Positions 1 to 7,312 of a stretch of DNA of 7,894 nucleotides are shown here, piece by piece. A model generated the notes under the pieces. The model made no database searches, was not told the origin of the DNA, and was given only the letters and a program-made list of their open reading frames with translations. Within the stretch, counting starts at the first letter, position 1. The number at the start of each line of letters is the position of its first letter. The DNA comes from an uncultured Bacteroidales bacterium. Lineage in GTDB: Bacteria > Bacteroidota > Bacteroidia > Bacteroidales > UBA932. The stretch spans positions 1 through 7,894 of the forward strand of contig CAMOVV010000046.1 in the NCBI GenBank assembly GCA_946627685.1. Direction: 5' to 3'. The position numbers and the translations under genes are program-made.

Positions 1-349
1 GGTGAAGGGAGTCGTCGGCTGCGGGGACCTCAACGTCGCCCACAATGAGATAGACATTAAAAACGCCGCCGCGAACCGCCGGAGCGCAGGCTTTACCGAC
101 GAGGAGAGGGCAAAATTCTCCGACCTCCTGTCCCGCGGTTTCACCGACTCCTGGCGCTACCTCAATCCCGGCATCGTGAAATACTCCTGGTGGTCCTACC
201 GTTTCCGCGCCCGCGAGAACAACGCAGGCTGGCGCATAGATTATTTCCTGGTGTCCGATTCCCTCAAAGACAAAATCGCCGGCGCAGAAATCCACAACGA
301 GGTTTTCGGCTCCGACCACTGCCCTGTGGAGCTTCTGCTCGATTTATGA
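1..349 (+). CDS. xth: Exodeoxyribonuclease III family, C-terminal part (5' end outside window)
   Basis: This is the C-terminal 115 residues of an ExoIII/AP-endonuclease family protein, which cuts DNA at abasic sites and degrades one strand of duplex DNA from the 3' end during base excision repair. The reading frame is open to the left edge; the GTG at base 2 is an internal valine codon, not a start, because about the first half of a family protein of roughly 250-270 residues is missing. Visible catalytic blocks, numbered from base 2, are GDLNVAH (Asp9 and Asn11, matching E. coli Asp151 and Asn153), NAGWRIDYF (Asp80, matching Asp229) and GSDHCPVE (Asp105 and His106, matching Asp258 and His259). 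The TGA stop is at 347-349. The protein ends a few residues after the last catalytic block, as is normal. It has no functional link to the purine genes and is probably the end of a separate transcription unit. The family is secure; orthology to xthA rather than another ExoIII-type protein is likely. Confidence 0.92.
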   Translation, partial: VKGVVGCGDLNVAHNEIDIKNAAANRRSAGFTDEERAKFSDLLSRGFTDSWRYLNPGIVKYSWWSYRFRARENNAGWRIDYFLVSDSLKDKIAGAEIHNEVFGSDHCPVELLLDL

Positions 350-360
350 TGGAGTTTGTG

Positions 361-391
361 TTGTGAAGTTCCGGGGGATTCAGTATCTTTG
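361..391 (+). promoter_or_regulatory. Probable promoter of the pur operon
   Basis: The box TATCTTTG at 384-391 matches the Bacteroidota -7 consensus TAnnTTTG exactly. A TTG at 361-363 lies 20 bp upstream, where the -33 element (TTTG or TTG) is expected. The start of transcription would then be around 396-399, giving a leader of about 40 nt before the purE ATG at 437. The same bases can be read as a sigma-70 site: TTGTGA (361-366), a 17-bp spacer and TATCTT (384-389), each hexamer matching consensus at 4 of 6 positions. Either way the site sits in the only sizeable gap before the operon. That it works in vivo is inferred. Confidence 0.6.
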
Positions 392-394
392 TGA

Positions 395-406
395 CGCCTT
401 TTGGCG
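395..406 (+). repeat. Short GC-rich inverted repeat in the purE leader
   Basis: CGCC, TTTT and GGCG form a perfect 4-bp stem with a 4-nt loop just downstream of the proposed -7 box, at or near the predicted transcript start. The stem does not extend further and no U-run follows, so it is not a convincing terminator for the upstream gene. It could be a small 5' hairpin, an operator half-site, or chance. Confidence 0.25.
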
Positions 407-436
407 ACCCTAACGAACTGCAACAAACAATCTCTT

Positions 437-904
437 ATGAAAGTCTCCATTATAATGGGTTCTGTCAGCGATTACGACGTAATGTCCGGCGCTGAACAGA
501 TACTGTCCGCGTTTGGCGTGGACTTCGAAAAAAAGGTTATCAGCGCTCACAGGACCCCCGACCTGATGTATGAATACGTCAAGGGGGCGAGGGACCGCGG
601 GGTAGGAGTCATAATCGCCGGAGCGGGAGGCGCCGCCCATCTCGCGGGAGTCGCCGCCGGCCTCACCACCCTCCCGGTAATCGCCGTGCCCATGCAGACA
701 AAGTCCCTCGGAGGCCTCGACTCCCTTCTCTCCATGGTACAGATGCCTACGGGGATTCCGGTCGCGACCGTCGCCATAGGAGGGGCAAAGAACGCCGCCA
801 TCCTTGCGGTGGAAATCCTGGCCCTTTCCTGCCCGTCCCTGACGGAAAAGCTCGATGAATACAGAAGACAGCAAGCAGACAAAATCATCAATACAACCAT
901 CTGA
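437..904 (+). CDS. purE: PurE, N5-carboxyaminoimidazole ribonucleotide mutase (AIR carboxylase catalytic subunit)
   Basis: PurE is a cytosolic enzyme of de novo purine synthesis. Class I enzymes, which this resembles, convert N5-CAIR (made by PurK from AIR, ATP and bicarbonate) to CAIR. The 155-residue length is normal for a single-domain PurE. Signatures in order are MGSVSD (7-12), SAHRTPD (36-42, with the conserved His38), the glycine-rich GAGGAAHLAG (62-71) and SLLSMVQMPTGIPVATVAIG (96-115). I chose the ATG at 437 because family proteins begin almost directly with the first beta strand (KVSIIMGS). A TTG at 401 in the same frame would add 12 unrelated residues and overlap the proposed transcript start. 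No Shine-Dalgarno sequence precedes the ATG. It is the first gene of the operon, and its stop lies 2 bp before purL. No purK is present in the window, so use of N5-CAIR rather than AIR plus CO2 is inferred from sequence class. Confidence 0.96.
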   Translation: MKVSIIMGSVSDYDVMSGAEQILSAFGVDFEKKVISAHRTPDLMYEYVKGARDRGVGVIIAGAGGAAHLAGVAAGLTTLPVIAVPMQTKSLGGLDSLLSMVQMPTGIPVATVAIGGAKNAAILAVEILALSCPSLTEKLDEYRRQQADKIINTTI

Positions 905-906
905 AA

Positions 907-3900
907 ATGAGCAGCTACAGAGTTTATGTCGAAAAAAGGCCCGAATTTCGGGTGGAGGCTGAAAGCCTGCGTAACGAACTGAACGAAAACCTGCAACTGC
1001 ATCTGCGAACCCTTCGCCTCGTAAATATCTACGACCTCTTCGGTTTCTCCGCCGCCCTGGTGGAGAAGTCGGAATACGGAGTTTTCGGCGAGACGGTCAC
1101 CGACGAAGTGAGGGTTTCCGAAGACACGTCCCTCGGGATAATCGGTGTCGCGGAAGATGCGAAACTCATTGCCATAGAATATCTTCCCGGCCAGTTCGAC
1201 CAGAGGGCGGCCTCTGCCGAAGCCTGCGTGAGGCTGATAGACCCTGCGGCGAAGGTCAGGATAAAGAGTTCGAGGCTTCTCATCTTCGACAATGACACCT
1301 CCGCCGCCGACGTGGAGAAAATCAGGCATTATTCCATCAACCCCGTCGAATCCCGCGAAAAAGACCTCTCCGTCCTTTCTGACACGGAATATGCTCCGGT
1401 GAAGCCGGTGCCCGTCCTCGAAGGGTTCCGGGAAATGACCGACAGGGAAGGTTTCTGCAAGAAAATGGGCCTTGCCATGAACGGGGACGACCTCGGAGAG
1501 GTGATAAGATATTTCAAAGAAGAGGGCCGCGACCCCAACGAGACCGAACTCCGCATCCTCGACACTTACTGGAGCGACCATTGCCGCCACACCACCTTCA
1601 CCTCCGAACTGACGGACATCCGGGTCGAGGAGTCCTTCGCAAAGGAGGGAATCGAGGATTCGCTGAAGCTCTACATGGACATGAGGAAGGAACTGGGCCG
1701 CGAAGGCAAGCCGGTGACCCTCATGGATATAGCCACTATCGGAGCGAAATATCTCAGGAAAAGGGGCCTCCTGGACGACATGGAGGTCAGTGGCGAAAAC
1801 AACGCCTGCAGCATCTATGTCGATGTGGACAATGACGGGGCTGTCGAGCGCTGGCTCCTTATGTTCAAGAATGAAACCCACAACCATCCCACCGAGATTG
1901 AACCTTTCGGAGGGGCTGCCACCTGCCTTGGAGGAGCCATCAGGGATCCCCTTTCCGGCAGGGCCTATGTATATCAGGCCATGAGGGTTACGGGAGCGGG
2001 CGACATCTGGAAACCCGTCTCCGAGACCCTTCCCGGCAAGCTCCCGCAGAAAGTTATCTCCCGCAAGGCGGCCGCCGGATATTCCTCCTACGGCAACCAG
2101 ATAGGCCTTGCCACCACCCATGTGCGGGAAATCGTCCATCCCGGCTACACCGCCAAGAGGATGGAAATCGGGGCCGTCGTAGGGGCCGTGAAGGCTGAGA
2201 ACGTCCGCCGCGAGAATCCCGTCCCGGGTGATGTGATTCTCCTTTTGGGAGGCCGCACCGGAAGGGACGGAATCGGCGGAGCCACAGGCTCTTCCAAAGA
2301 GCACGACGAGAGCTCCCTCGAGACCTGCGGAAGCGAGGTGCAGAAGGGTAACGCCCCCGAGGAGAGAAAGCTCCAGAGACTTTTCCGCCGTCCGGAGGTG
2401 ACATGCCTCATAAAGAAATCGAACGACTTCGGAGCCGGCGGAGTGAGCGTCGCCATAGGGGAGCTCGCCCCCGGCCTTGACATCTGGCTGGACAGGGTTC
2501 CCGTCAAATACAGCGGTCTCAACAGCACCGAGCTCGCCATCAGCGAGTCCCAGGAAAGGATGGCCGTCGTGGTCTCCCCCGAGGATGAGGGGAAGATGAG
2601 GGCCCTGTGCGCGGAGGAGAATATAGAAGTGACTCATGTTGCGAATGTTACGGACACCGAGAGGATGAGGATGTTCAATGGAGGGGAGAAGGTAGTGGAC
2701 CTCAGGAGGGATTTTATCGACAGCGCCGGCGCCCGTCATTTCGCCAAGGCCGTAATAGGGGCCGTCGAGGACAAGGACCCGTTCTCCCCGCCTGTGGAAT
2801 ATGACGGCAAAACCCTGAAGGACAAGCTCTTCGACCTTATGCAAAGGCCGTCCGTCTGTTCCCAGAAGGGCCTGGTGGAAATGTTCGACTCCACAATAGG
2901 CCGCTCCACCGTGCTTATGCCTTACGGAGGCCTTCTCCAGGCTACCGAGGCCCAGGTTTCCGTCCAGAAACTTCCCACCGACGGTGTTACGGACACCGCC
3001 AGCATGATGGCCTGGGGCTACGACCCCTTCCTCTGCTCGTGGAGTCCCTGGCACGGGGCCGCCTATTCGGTCGTCGAGGCCTGCGCCAAGGTGGTCGCCG
3101 CCGGCGGCTCTTACGAGAAGATGAGATTCTCCTATCAGGAGTATTTCGAGAGGATGACCTCCGACCCCCACACCTGGGGAAAACCCCTCGCTGCCCTGCT
3201 GGGAGCGTTGAAGATGCAGGAGGCCCTGGGACTTCCGTCCATCGGAGGGAAGGATTCCATGAGCGGCTCCTTCGAAGACAACCTCCATGTACCACCGACT
3301 CTCGTCGCCTTCGGCATCACCACCGTAAAGGCTTCGGAGGTCATTTCCCCCGAGTTCAAGTGGGAGGGGAACAGGATTTATCTTTTCAGGCACAACCCTC
3401 TCGAGGATTCTATGCCTGATACTGAGGCGCTTAAATCCAATTGGAAATATATCCACGAGAGTATTCTTTCCGGAAAGATAGTATCCGCCTTCGCCGTGGG
3501 CGCGGGCGGGGCGGCCGAGGGCCTTTGCAAGATGGCTTTCGGCAACGCCTTCGGCATAGACGTGAAAGTGGACGAGGACGCCCTTTTCTGCGTGGCTCCC
3601 GGTTCAATCCTTGTCGAGGCTGAAGGAGAGCTGGATTCTCCCGCCGCTGAATACCTCGGGACGGTAACTCCCGGCGAGGACGGGAACCTTAGAATCAACG
3701 GCCAGAATTTCAATATCTTCCAGTTGATGCAGGCCAATGAAGCTCCCTGGGCCGAGGTCTATCCCGTAGTCAGCAAGCCCGATATGAAGAGGACTCTTCC
3801 CAAGGGAATGGAAGGCGTGAAGCCTTTCAAAGCCAGTAAGGAAAGCCTCAGATTCGCAGGCCCCGCCATCGCCAGGCCGCAGGTTTACATTCCCGTGTTC

Positions 3901-4677
3901 CCGGGCACCAACTGCGACTACGATACGGCCAAGGCCTACCGTGAAGCCGGGGCCGACACTTGTTTCGGAGTGTTCAGGAACCTCACGCAGGATGATATTT
4001 TCCGCTCTATCGACGAGATGGCGGAGAACATTTCCCGCTGCCAGATTCTGTCCCTCTGCGGAGGATTCTCTGCCGGAGACGAGCCTGACGGAAGTGGCAA
4101 GTTTATCGCCAATGTCCTTGGCAATGAGAAGATTGCGTCTGCCGTTCAGGAGCTTCTCGCCCGTGGCGGCCTCATCCTTGGCATCTGCAACGGTTTCCAG
4201 GCCCTGGTCAAATCCGGCCTTCTCCCTTATGGGAAGACCGGCTGCGTGACCAAAGACTCTCCGACCCTTTTCCGCAACGATATCAACCGTCACGTTTCGA
4301 CGATGGTCACCACCCGTCTGGCTACGACGGCTTCCCCCTGGCTTGCCGGGATGAACGTCGGAGACGAGTTCACCATTCCCGTCAGCCACGGAGAGGGCAA
4401 GTTCGTAGTGAACGAAACCCTTGCCAAAGAGCTGTTTACAAACGGCCAGGTGGCCTTCCAGTATGTCGATTCCATCGACGAGAACGTCACTATGTCCTCT
4501 CCCGACAACCCCAACGGCTCCTGGTATGCCATCGAGGGAATAATCTCCCGGGACGGCCGGATTCTCGGCAAGATGGGCCATTCGGAAAGGTATGAGAGGA
4601 ATCTTTTCAAGAACATTCCCCAGGAGATGGACCTTCCCATCTACAGGAATGCTGTGCGTTATTTCAAAGGTGAGTAA
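907..4677 (+). CDS. purL: PurL, single-chain phosphoribosylformylglycinamidine (FGAM) synthase with fused glutaminase
   Basis: PurL makes FGAM from FGAR, ATP and glutamine in the cytosol. The 1256 residues contain all parts that are separate PurS, PurL and PurQ proteins in Bacillus. Order: a PurS-like N-terminal region (about 1-150); a linker with the signature TYWSDHCRHTTF (220-231); a first AIRS-like half with ETHNHPTE (323-330), GGRTGRDGIGG (448-458), NDFGAGG (506-512) and SESQERM (546-552); a second half with GGKDSMS (780-786); and a class I glutaminase domain from about 990 (VFPGTNCDYD, 997-1006). The glutaminase triad is intact: nucleophile Cys1094 in GICNGFQ, and His1225 with Glu1227 in GHSER. 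The start and overall pattern fit the single-chain clade known from Clostridia and streptococci (FGAM synthase clade II) better than the E. coli/Bacteroides form; this is from memory of the families. The ATG lies 2 bp after the purE stop, so translational coupling is likely. No frameshift or missing catalytic residue was seen. Confidence 0.97.
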   Translation: MSSYRVYVEKRPEFRVEAESLRNELNENLQLHLRTLRLVNIYDLFGFSAALVEKSEYGVFGETVTDEVRVSEDTSLGIIGVAEDAKLIAIEYLPGQFDQRAASAEACVRLIDPAAKVRIKSSRLLIFDNDTSAADVEKIRHYSINPVESREKDLSVLSDTEYAPVKPVPVLEGFREMTDREGFCKKMGLAMNGDDLGEVIRYFKEEGRDPNETELRILDTYWSDHCRHTTFTSELTDIRVEESFAKEGIEDSLKLYMDMRKELGREGKPVTLMDIATIGAKYLRKRGLLDDMEVSGENNACSIYVDVDNDGAVERWLLMFKNETHNHPTEIEPFGGAATCLGGAIRDPLSGRAYVYQAMRVTGAGDIWKPVSETLPGKLPQKVISRKAAAGYSSYGNQIGLATTHVREIVHPGYTAKRMEIGAVVGAVKAENVRRENPVPGDVILLLGGRTGRDGIGGATGSSKEHDESSLETCGSEVQKGNAPEERKLQRLFRRPEVTCLIKKSNDFGAGGVSVAIGELAPGLDIWLDRVPVKYSGLNSTELAISESQERMAVVVSPEDEGKMRALCAEENIEVTHVANVTDTERMRMFNGGEKVVDLRRDFIDSAGARHFAKAVIGAVEDKDPFSPPVEYDGKTLKDKLFDLMQRPSVCSQKGLVEMFDSTIGRSTVLMPYGGLLQATEAQVSVQKLPTDGVTDTASMMAWGYDPFLCSWSPWHGAAYSVVEACAKVVAAGGSYEKMRFSYQEYFERMTSDPHTWGKPLAALLGALKMQEALGLPSIGGKDSMSGSFEDNLHVPPTLVAFGITTVKASEVISPEFKWEGNRIYLFRHNPLEDSMPDTEALKSNWKYIHESILSGKIVSAFAVGAGGAAEGLCKMAFGNAFGIDVKVDEDALFCVAPGSILVEAEGELDSPAAEYLGTVTPGEDGNLRINGQNFNIFQLMQANEAPWAEVYPVVSKPDMKRTLPKGMEGVKPFKASKESLRFAGPAIARPQVYIPVFPGTNCDYDTAKAYREAGADTCFGVFRNLTQDDIFRSIDEMAENISRCQILSLCGGFSAGDEPDGSGKFIANVLGNEKIASAVQELLARGGLILGICNGFQALVKSGLLPYGKTGCVTKDSPTLFRNDINRHVSTMVTTRLATTASPWLAGMNVGDEFTIPVSHGEGKFVVNETLAKELFTNGQVAFQYVDSIDENVTMSSPDNPNGSWYAIEGIISRDGRILGKMGHSERYERNLFKNIPQEMDLPIYRNAVRYFKGE

Positions 4678-4696
4678 CTAAGTAATATTCAATTAT

Positions 4697-5725
4697 ATGG
4701 CAGTCTATTACGAAAAAGCGGGAGTGAGCCTTGAGGCGGGCTATGACGTTGTCAGGCGTATCAAGAAACATGTGGCTTCTACGGCGAGGCCGGGGGTGAT
4801 GGGCAATATAGGAGCCTTCGGCGGGATGTTCGACCTCTCTTCGCTGAATTACAAGGAGCCGGTGCTGGTGAGCGGCACAGACGGAGTTGGGACCAAGCTT
4901 AAAATCGCCTTCGCGATGGACAAGCACGACACCATCGGCATCGACGCCGTGGCCATGTGCGTGAACGACGTCCTCTCCCAGGGCGCCGAGCCCCTTTTCT
5001 TCCTTGACTATGTGGCTCAGGGCAAGACCCGTCCCGAGGTGGTGGAAGCCATCGTTGCGGGGGTCGCCGAAGGGTGCCGCCAGGCCGGCTGCGCCCTCGT
5101 GGGAGGTGAAACCGCCGAAATGCCAGGCATGTACGAGGACGGGGAGTATGATATCGCCGGATATACCACCGGAGTCGTGGAGAAGTCGAAACTTATCGAC
5201 GGGAGCAAGGTTTCCGTCGGGGACGTCCTTGTGGGAATCGCCTCTTCGGGTGTCCACAGCAACGGCTTCAGCCTTGTCCGCAAGATATTCAGCGACAATG
5301 CCCTCGACCTTCACAAGACCTATCCGGAGCTGGAGAGCGACCTTCCTCTCGGCCTCGTCGCCCTCACTCCGACAAGGATTTATGTCCGTCAGGTGCTGGA
5401 CGTCATCCGCAATGTCGATGTCCACGGAGTGGCCCACATTACGGGAGGAGGTTTTGACGAAAACATCCCCCGAATCCTGCGTGAGGGCCAGGGAATCGAG
5501 GTCCGCGAAGGTTCTTGGGAGATTCTACCCATCTTCCGTTTCCTCGAGAAATACGGGAAGATTCCCCACAGGGAGATGTTCAATATCTTCAATATGGGCG
5601 TAGGCATGGTTCTGGCCCTTGACCCCGCCGATGCGGACAAGGCTATGGCCATCCTCGCTTCGCACGGGGACAGGGCGAGCGTCATCGGCACCGTCACCGA
5701 CCGTCCGGGAGTAGAGATTATTTGA
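4697..5725 (+). CDS. purM: PurM, phosphoribosylformylglycinamidine cyclo-ligase (AIR synthetase)
   Basis: PurM uses ATP to close the imidazole ring of FGAM, giving AIR. It acts directly after PurL, whose gene lies 19 bp upstream. The 342 residues match the usual length of about 345 and the protein aligns by eye from [11 protein letters not shown] (5-15) to the C terminus. Signatures in order are [10 protein letters not shown] (59-68), [20 protein letters not shown] (86-105), [12 protein letters not shown] (135-146), [13 protein letters not shown] (183-195) and [13 protein letters not shown] (247-259). These include the glycine-rich and acidic segments of the ATP-binding AIRS fold, which forms homodimers in known members. 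The ATG at 4697 is chosen because [10 protein letters not shown] fits the family start. The short AT-rich gap (4678-4696) has no Shine-Dalgarno sequence and no promoter or terminator I could recognise. Nothing is unusual in the protein. Confidence 0.97.
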   Translation: MAVYYEKAGVSLEAGYDVVRRIKKHVASTARPGVMGNIGAFGGMFDLSSLNYKEPVLVSGTDGVGTKLKIAFAMDKHDTIGIDAVAMCVNDVLSQGAEPLFFLDYVAQGKTRPEVVEAIVAGVAEGCRQAGCALVGGETAEMPGMYEDGEYDIAGYTTGVVEKSKLIDGSKVSVGDVLVGIASSGVHSNGFSLVRKIFSDNALDLHKTYPELESDLPLGLVALTPTRIYVRQVLDVIRNVDVHGVAHITGGGFDENIPRILREGQGIEVREGSWEILPIFRFLEKYGKIPHREMFNIFNMGVGMVLALDPADADKAMAILASHGDRASVIGTVTDRPGVEII

Positions 5726-5741
5726 TTTCAGCGATAAAAAT

Positions 5742-5746
5742 AAGGA
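5742..5746 (+). promoter_or_regulatory. Shine-Dalgarno-like AAGGA that favours the purH ATG
   Basis: AAGGA lies 9 nt before the ATG at 5756 in the 30-bp purM-purH gap. From the alternative TTG at 5750 it would be only 3 nt away, too close to work, so it supports the ATG. It is the only Shine-Dalgarno-like site properly spaced before an ATG start of the five pur genes. The match is short and could be chance. Confidence 0.4.
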
Positions 5747-5755
5747 TAATTGAAA

Positions 5756-7306
5756 ATGAGAGCGTTAATCAGCGTCAGCGACAAGAGGGGAGTGGTGGAG
5801 TTCGCGAGGGAACTCAGCAACCTGGGCTGGGAGATTATCTCCACCAGCGGTACTATGAAGATGATTAAGGAAGCGGGGATTCCCGTTACAAGCGTGAGCG
5901 ATGTCACCGGCTTCCCCGAAATCTGCGACGGCAGGGTCAAGACCCTCCACCCCAGGATTCACGGGGCCCTTCTTGCCAGAAGGGATATCCCCGAGCACAT
6001 GAAGACCTTGGAAGATAATGAGATAACCCCCATCGACCTGGTCTGTGTCAACCTCTACCCCTTCCGCGAGACCATCGCCAGACCTGGTGTCACCATGGAA
6101 GACGCTGTGGAGAACATTGACATCGGCGGCCCTTCGATGCTCCGCTCCGCGGCGAAGAACTGGGCCTCTGTTACTGTCGTGGTCAATCCTGAGGACTATG
6201 ACACCGTCCTTGAAGAAATCAGGGCCACGGGAAACACCACCCCTGAAACCCGTCTTCAGCTTTCCGCCAAGGCCTATACCCACACTGCCGAGTACGACAT
6301 GGCCATCTCGGCGTATATGCGGGAGCAGGCATCCCTTCCTGAAAAGCTCTTCCTCGAGTTTGACGAGAAACAGTCCCTCCGTTACGGCGAAAACCCCCAT
6401 CAGGCGGCGAAGTTCTACAAGGCCCCGAAGGCTGTGCCCTATTCCCTCGCCACTGCTGTCCAGCTAAACGGCAAGGAGCTGTCCTACAACAATATACAGG
6501 ACGCCAACGCAGCCCTTAACATAGTCCGGGAGTTCTCCGAACCCTTCGCCGTGGGCCTCAAGCACATGAACCCCTGCGGCGCTGCCGTCGGCAAGGACAT
6601 CCTTGATGCCTGGAAGAAGACCTACGAAGGAGACAAGACCAGCATCTTCGGAGGCATCGTCGGCTTCAACCGCCAAGTTACCCTCGAAGTGGCGGAGCTT
6701 CTCAAACCCATCTTCCTTGAGATTGTGATGGCCCCATCCTTCGCCCCCGACGCCCTCGAGCTTCTTCGCTCCAAGAAGAACCTCCGGCTGCTTCAGGTTG
6801 ACATGACTCCTTTCGAAGGGCCTCAGAGACAGCTTGTTTCCGTCAACGGCGGCCTCCTTGTGCAGGAGCTCGACATCGCCACCAGGAAGGTCGAGGCTTC
6901 GATGTGCGTTACCAAGGCTGCTCCTTCGGAGGCCCAGCTGGCCGACCTCGACTTTGCCTGGCGCATGGTCAAGCACGTGAAATCCAATGCAATAGTCGTC
7001 GCGGCGAACGGAATGCTCTACGGCGTGGGCGCCGGCCAGATGAACCGCATCGGTTCCGCCGGGATAGCCCTCAGGCAGGCGGCCGCCACCCTTGAGGAAG
7101 AGGGAACCGACATCAAGTCAGCCGGTTGTGTCCTCGCCTCCGACGGTTTCTTCCCCTTCGACGACTGCGTCAGCGCCGCGGCTTCCTACGGGATTGCCGC
7201 CATTGTCCAGCCCGGCGGTTCCGTCCGCGACGAGGACTCTGTGAAGAAGGCGGACGAGTGCGGCATCCCCATGCTTATGACCGGAGAAAGACATTTCAAA
7301 CACTGA
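5756..7306 (+). CDS. purH: PurH, bifunctional AICAR transformylase / IMP cyclohydrolase
   Basis: PurH performs the last two steps of IMP synthesis: formyl transfer from 10-formyl-THF to AICAR, then ring closure of FAICAR. With the ATG at 5756 it has 516 residues, a normal length. The N-terminal cyclohydrolase domain (about 1-195, MGS-like fold) shows RALISVSDK (2-10), STSGT (29-33), TGFPEICDGRVKTLHPRIHG (51-70, with the conserved Lys62) and ENIDIGGPSMLRSAAKN. The transformylase domain begins near LRYGENPHQAAKFY and carries LKHMNPCGAAVG, whose Lys269 and His270 match the catalytic Lys-His pair (266 and 267 in the human enzyme). It ends in the typical GERHFKH. The TTG at 5750 would only add Met-Lys; ATG is preferred for its spacing to AAGGA and its fit to the family. 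The start resembles Bacillus PurH. The stop TGA is in the same frame as the purD ATG 6 bp downstream. Confidence 0.97.
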   Translation: MRALISVSDKRGVVEFARELSNLGWEIISTSGTMKMIKEAGIPVTSVSDVTGFPEICDGRVKTLHPRIHGALLARRDIPEHMKTLEDNEITPIDLVCVNLYPFRETIARPGVTMEDAVENIDIGGPSMLRSAAKNWASVTVVVNPEDYDTVLEEIRATGNTTPETRLQLSAKAYTHTAEYDMAISAYMREQASLPEKLFLEFDEKQSLRYGENPHQAAKFYKAPKAVPYSLATAVQLNGKELSYNNIQDANAALNIVREFSEPFAVGLKHMNPCGAAVGKDILDAWKKTYEGDKTSIFGGIVGFNRQVTLEVAELLKPIFLEIVMAPSFAPDALELLRSKKNLRLLQVDMTPFEGPQRQLVSVNGGLLVQELDIATRKVEASMCVTKAAPSEAQLADLDFAWRMVKHVKSNAIVVAANGMLYGVGAGQMNRIGSAGIALRQAAATLEEEGTDIKSAGCVLASDGFFPFDDCVSAAASYGIAAIVQPGGSVRDEDSVKKADECGIPMLMTGERHFKH

Positions 7307-7312
7307 TATCCT

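Noticed and set aside
2..4. GTG at base 2 as a true start for the first gene
   Set aside because: The encoded protein begins just before the GDLN motif in the middle of the ExoIII fold, so the N-terminal half must lie upstream of the window.
401..436. TTG at 401 as the purE start, adding 12 residues
   Set aside because: The added residues do not resemble PurE N termini and would begin almost at the predicted transcript start. ATG 437 fits the family.
350..436. Possible terminator or riboswitch between xth and purE
   Set aside because: Only a 4-bp stem is visible and no U-run follows it. The 87-bp gap, much of it taken by the promoter, is too short for a purine or THF riboswitch, and I saw no matching core.
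547..3456. A 969-codon open frame on the minus strand, antisense to purE and most of purL
   Set aside because: Over purL it lies exactly in register with the purL codons, so it can only be closed where purL uses TTA, CTA or TCA. GC-rich codon choice avoids these. Its translation is rich in Gly, His, Arg and Pro with no recognisable domain, and purL is beyond doubt the real gene.
3604..4581. A 325-codon minus-strand open frame under the end of purL
   Set aside because: It has the same in-register relation to purL codons and no recognisable domain. It is a composition artefact.
4664..5437. A 257-codon minus-strand open frame under purM
   Set aside because: It is in register with purM codons and covers its most conserved motifs. 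The protein has no family resemblance.
5765..6400. Minus-strand open frames under purH (also 6464-6976 and 7118-7423)
   Set aside because: All are in register with purH codons and explained by the same avoidance of TTA, CTA and TCA.
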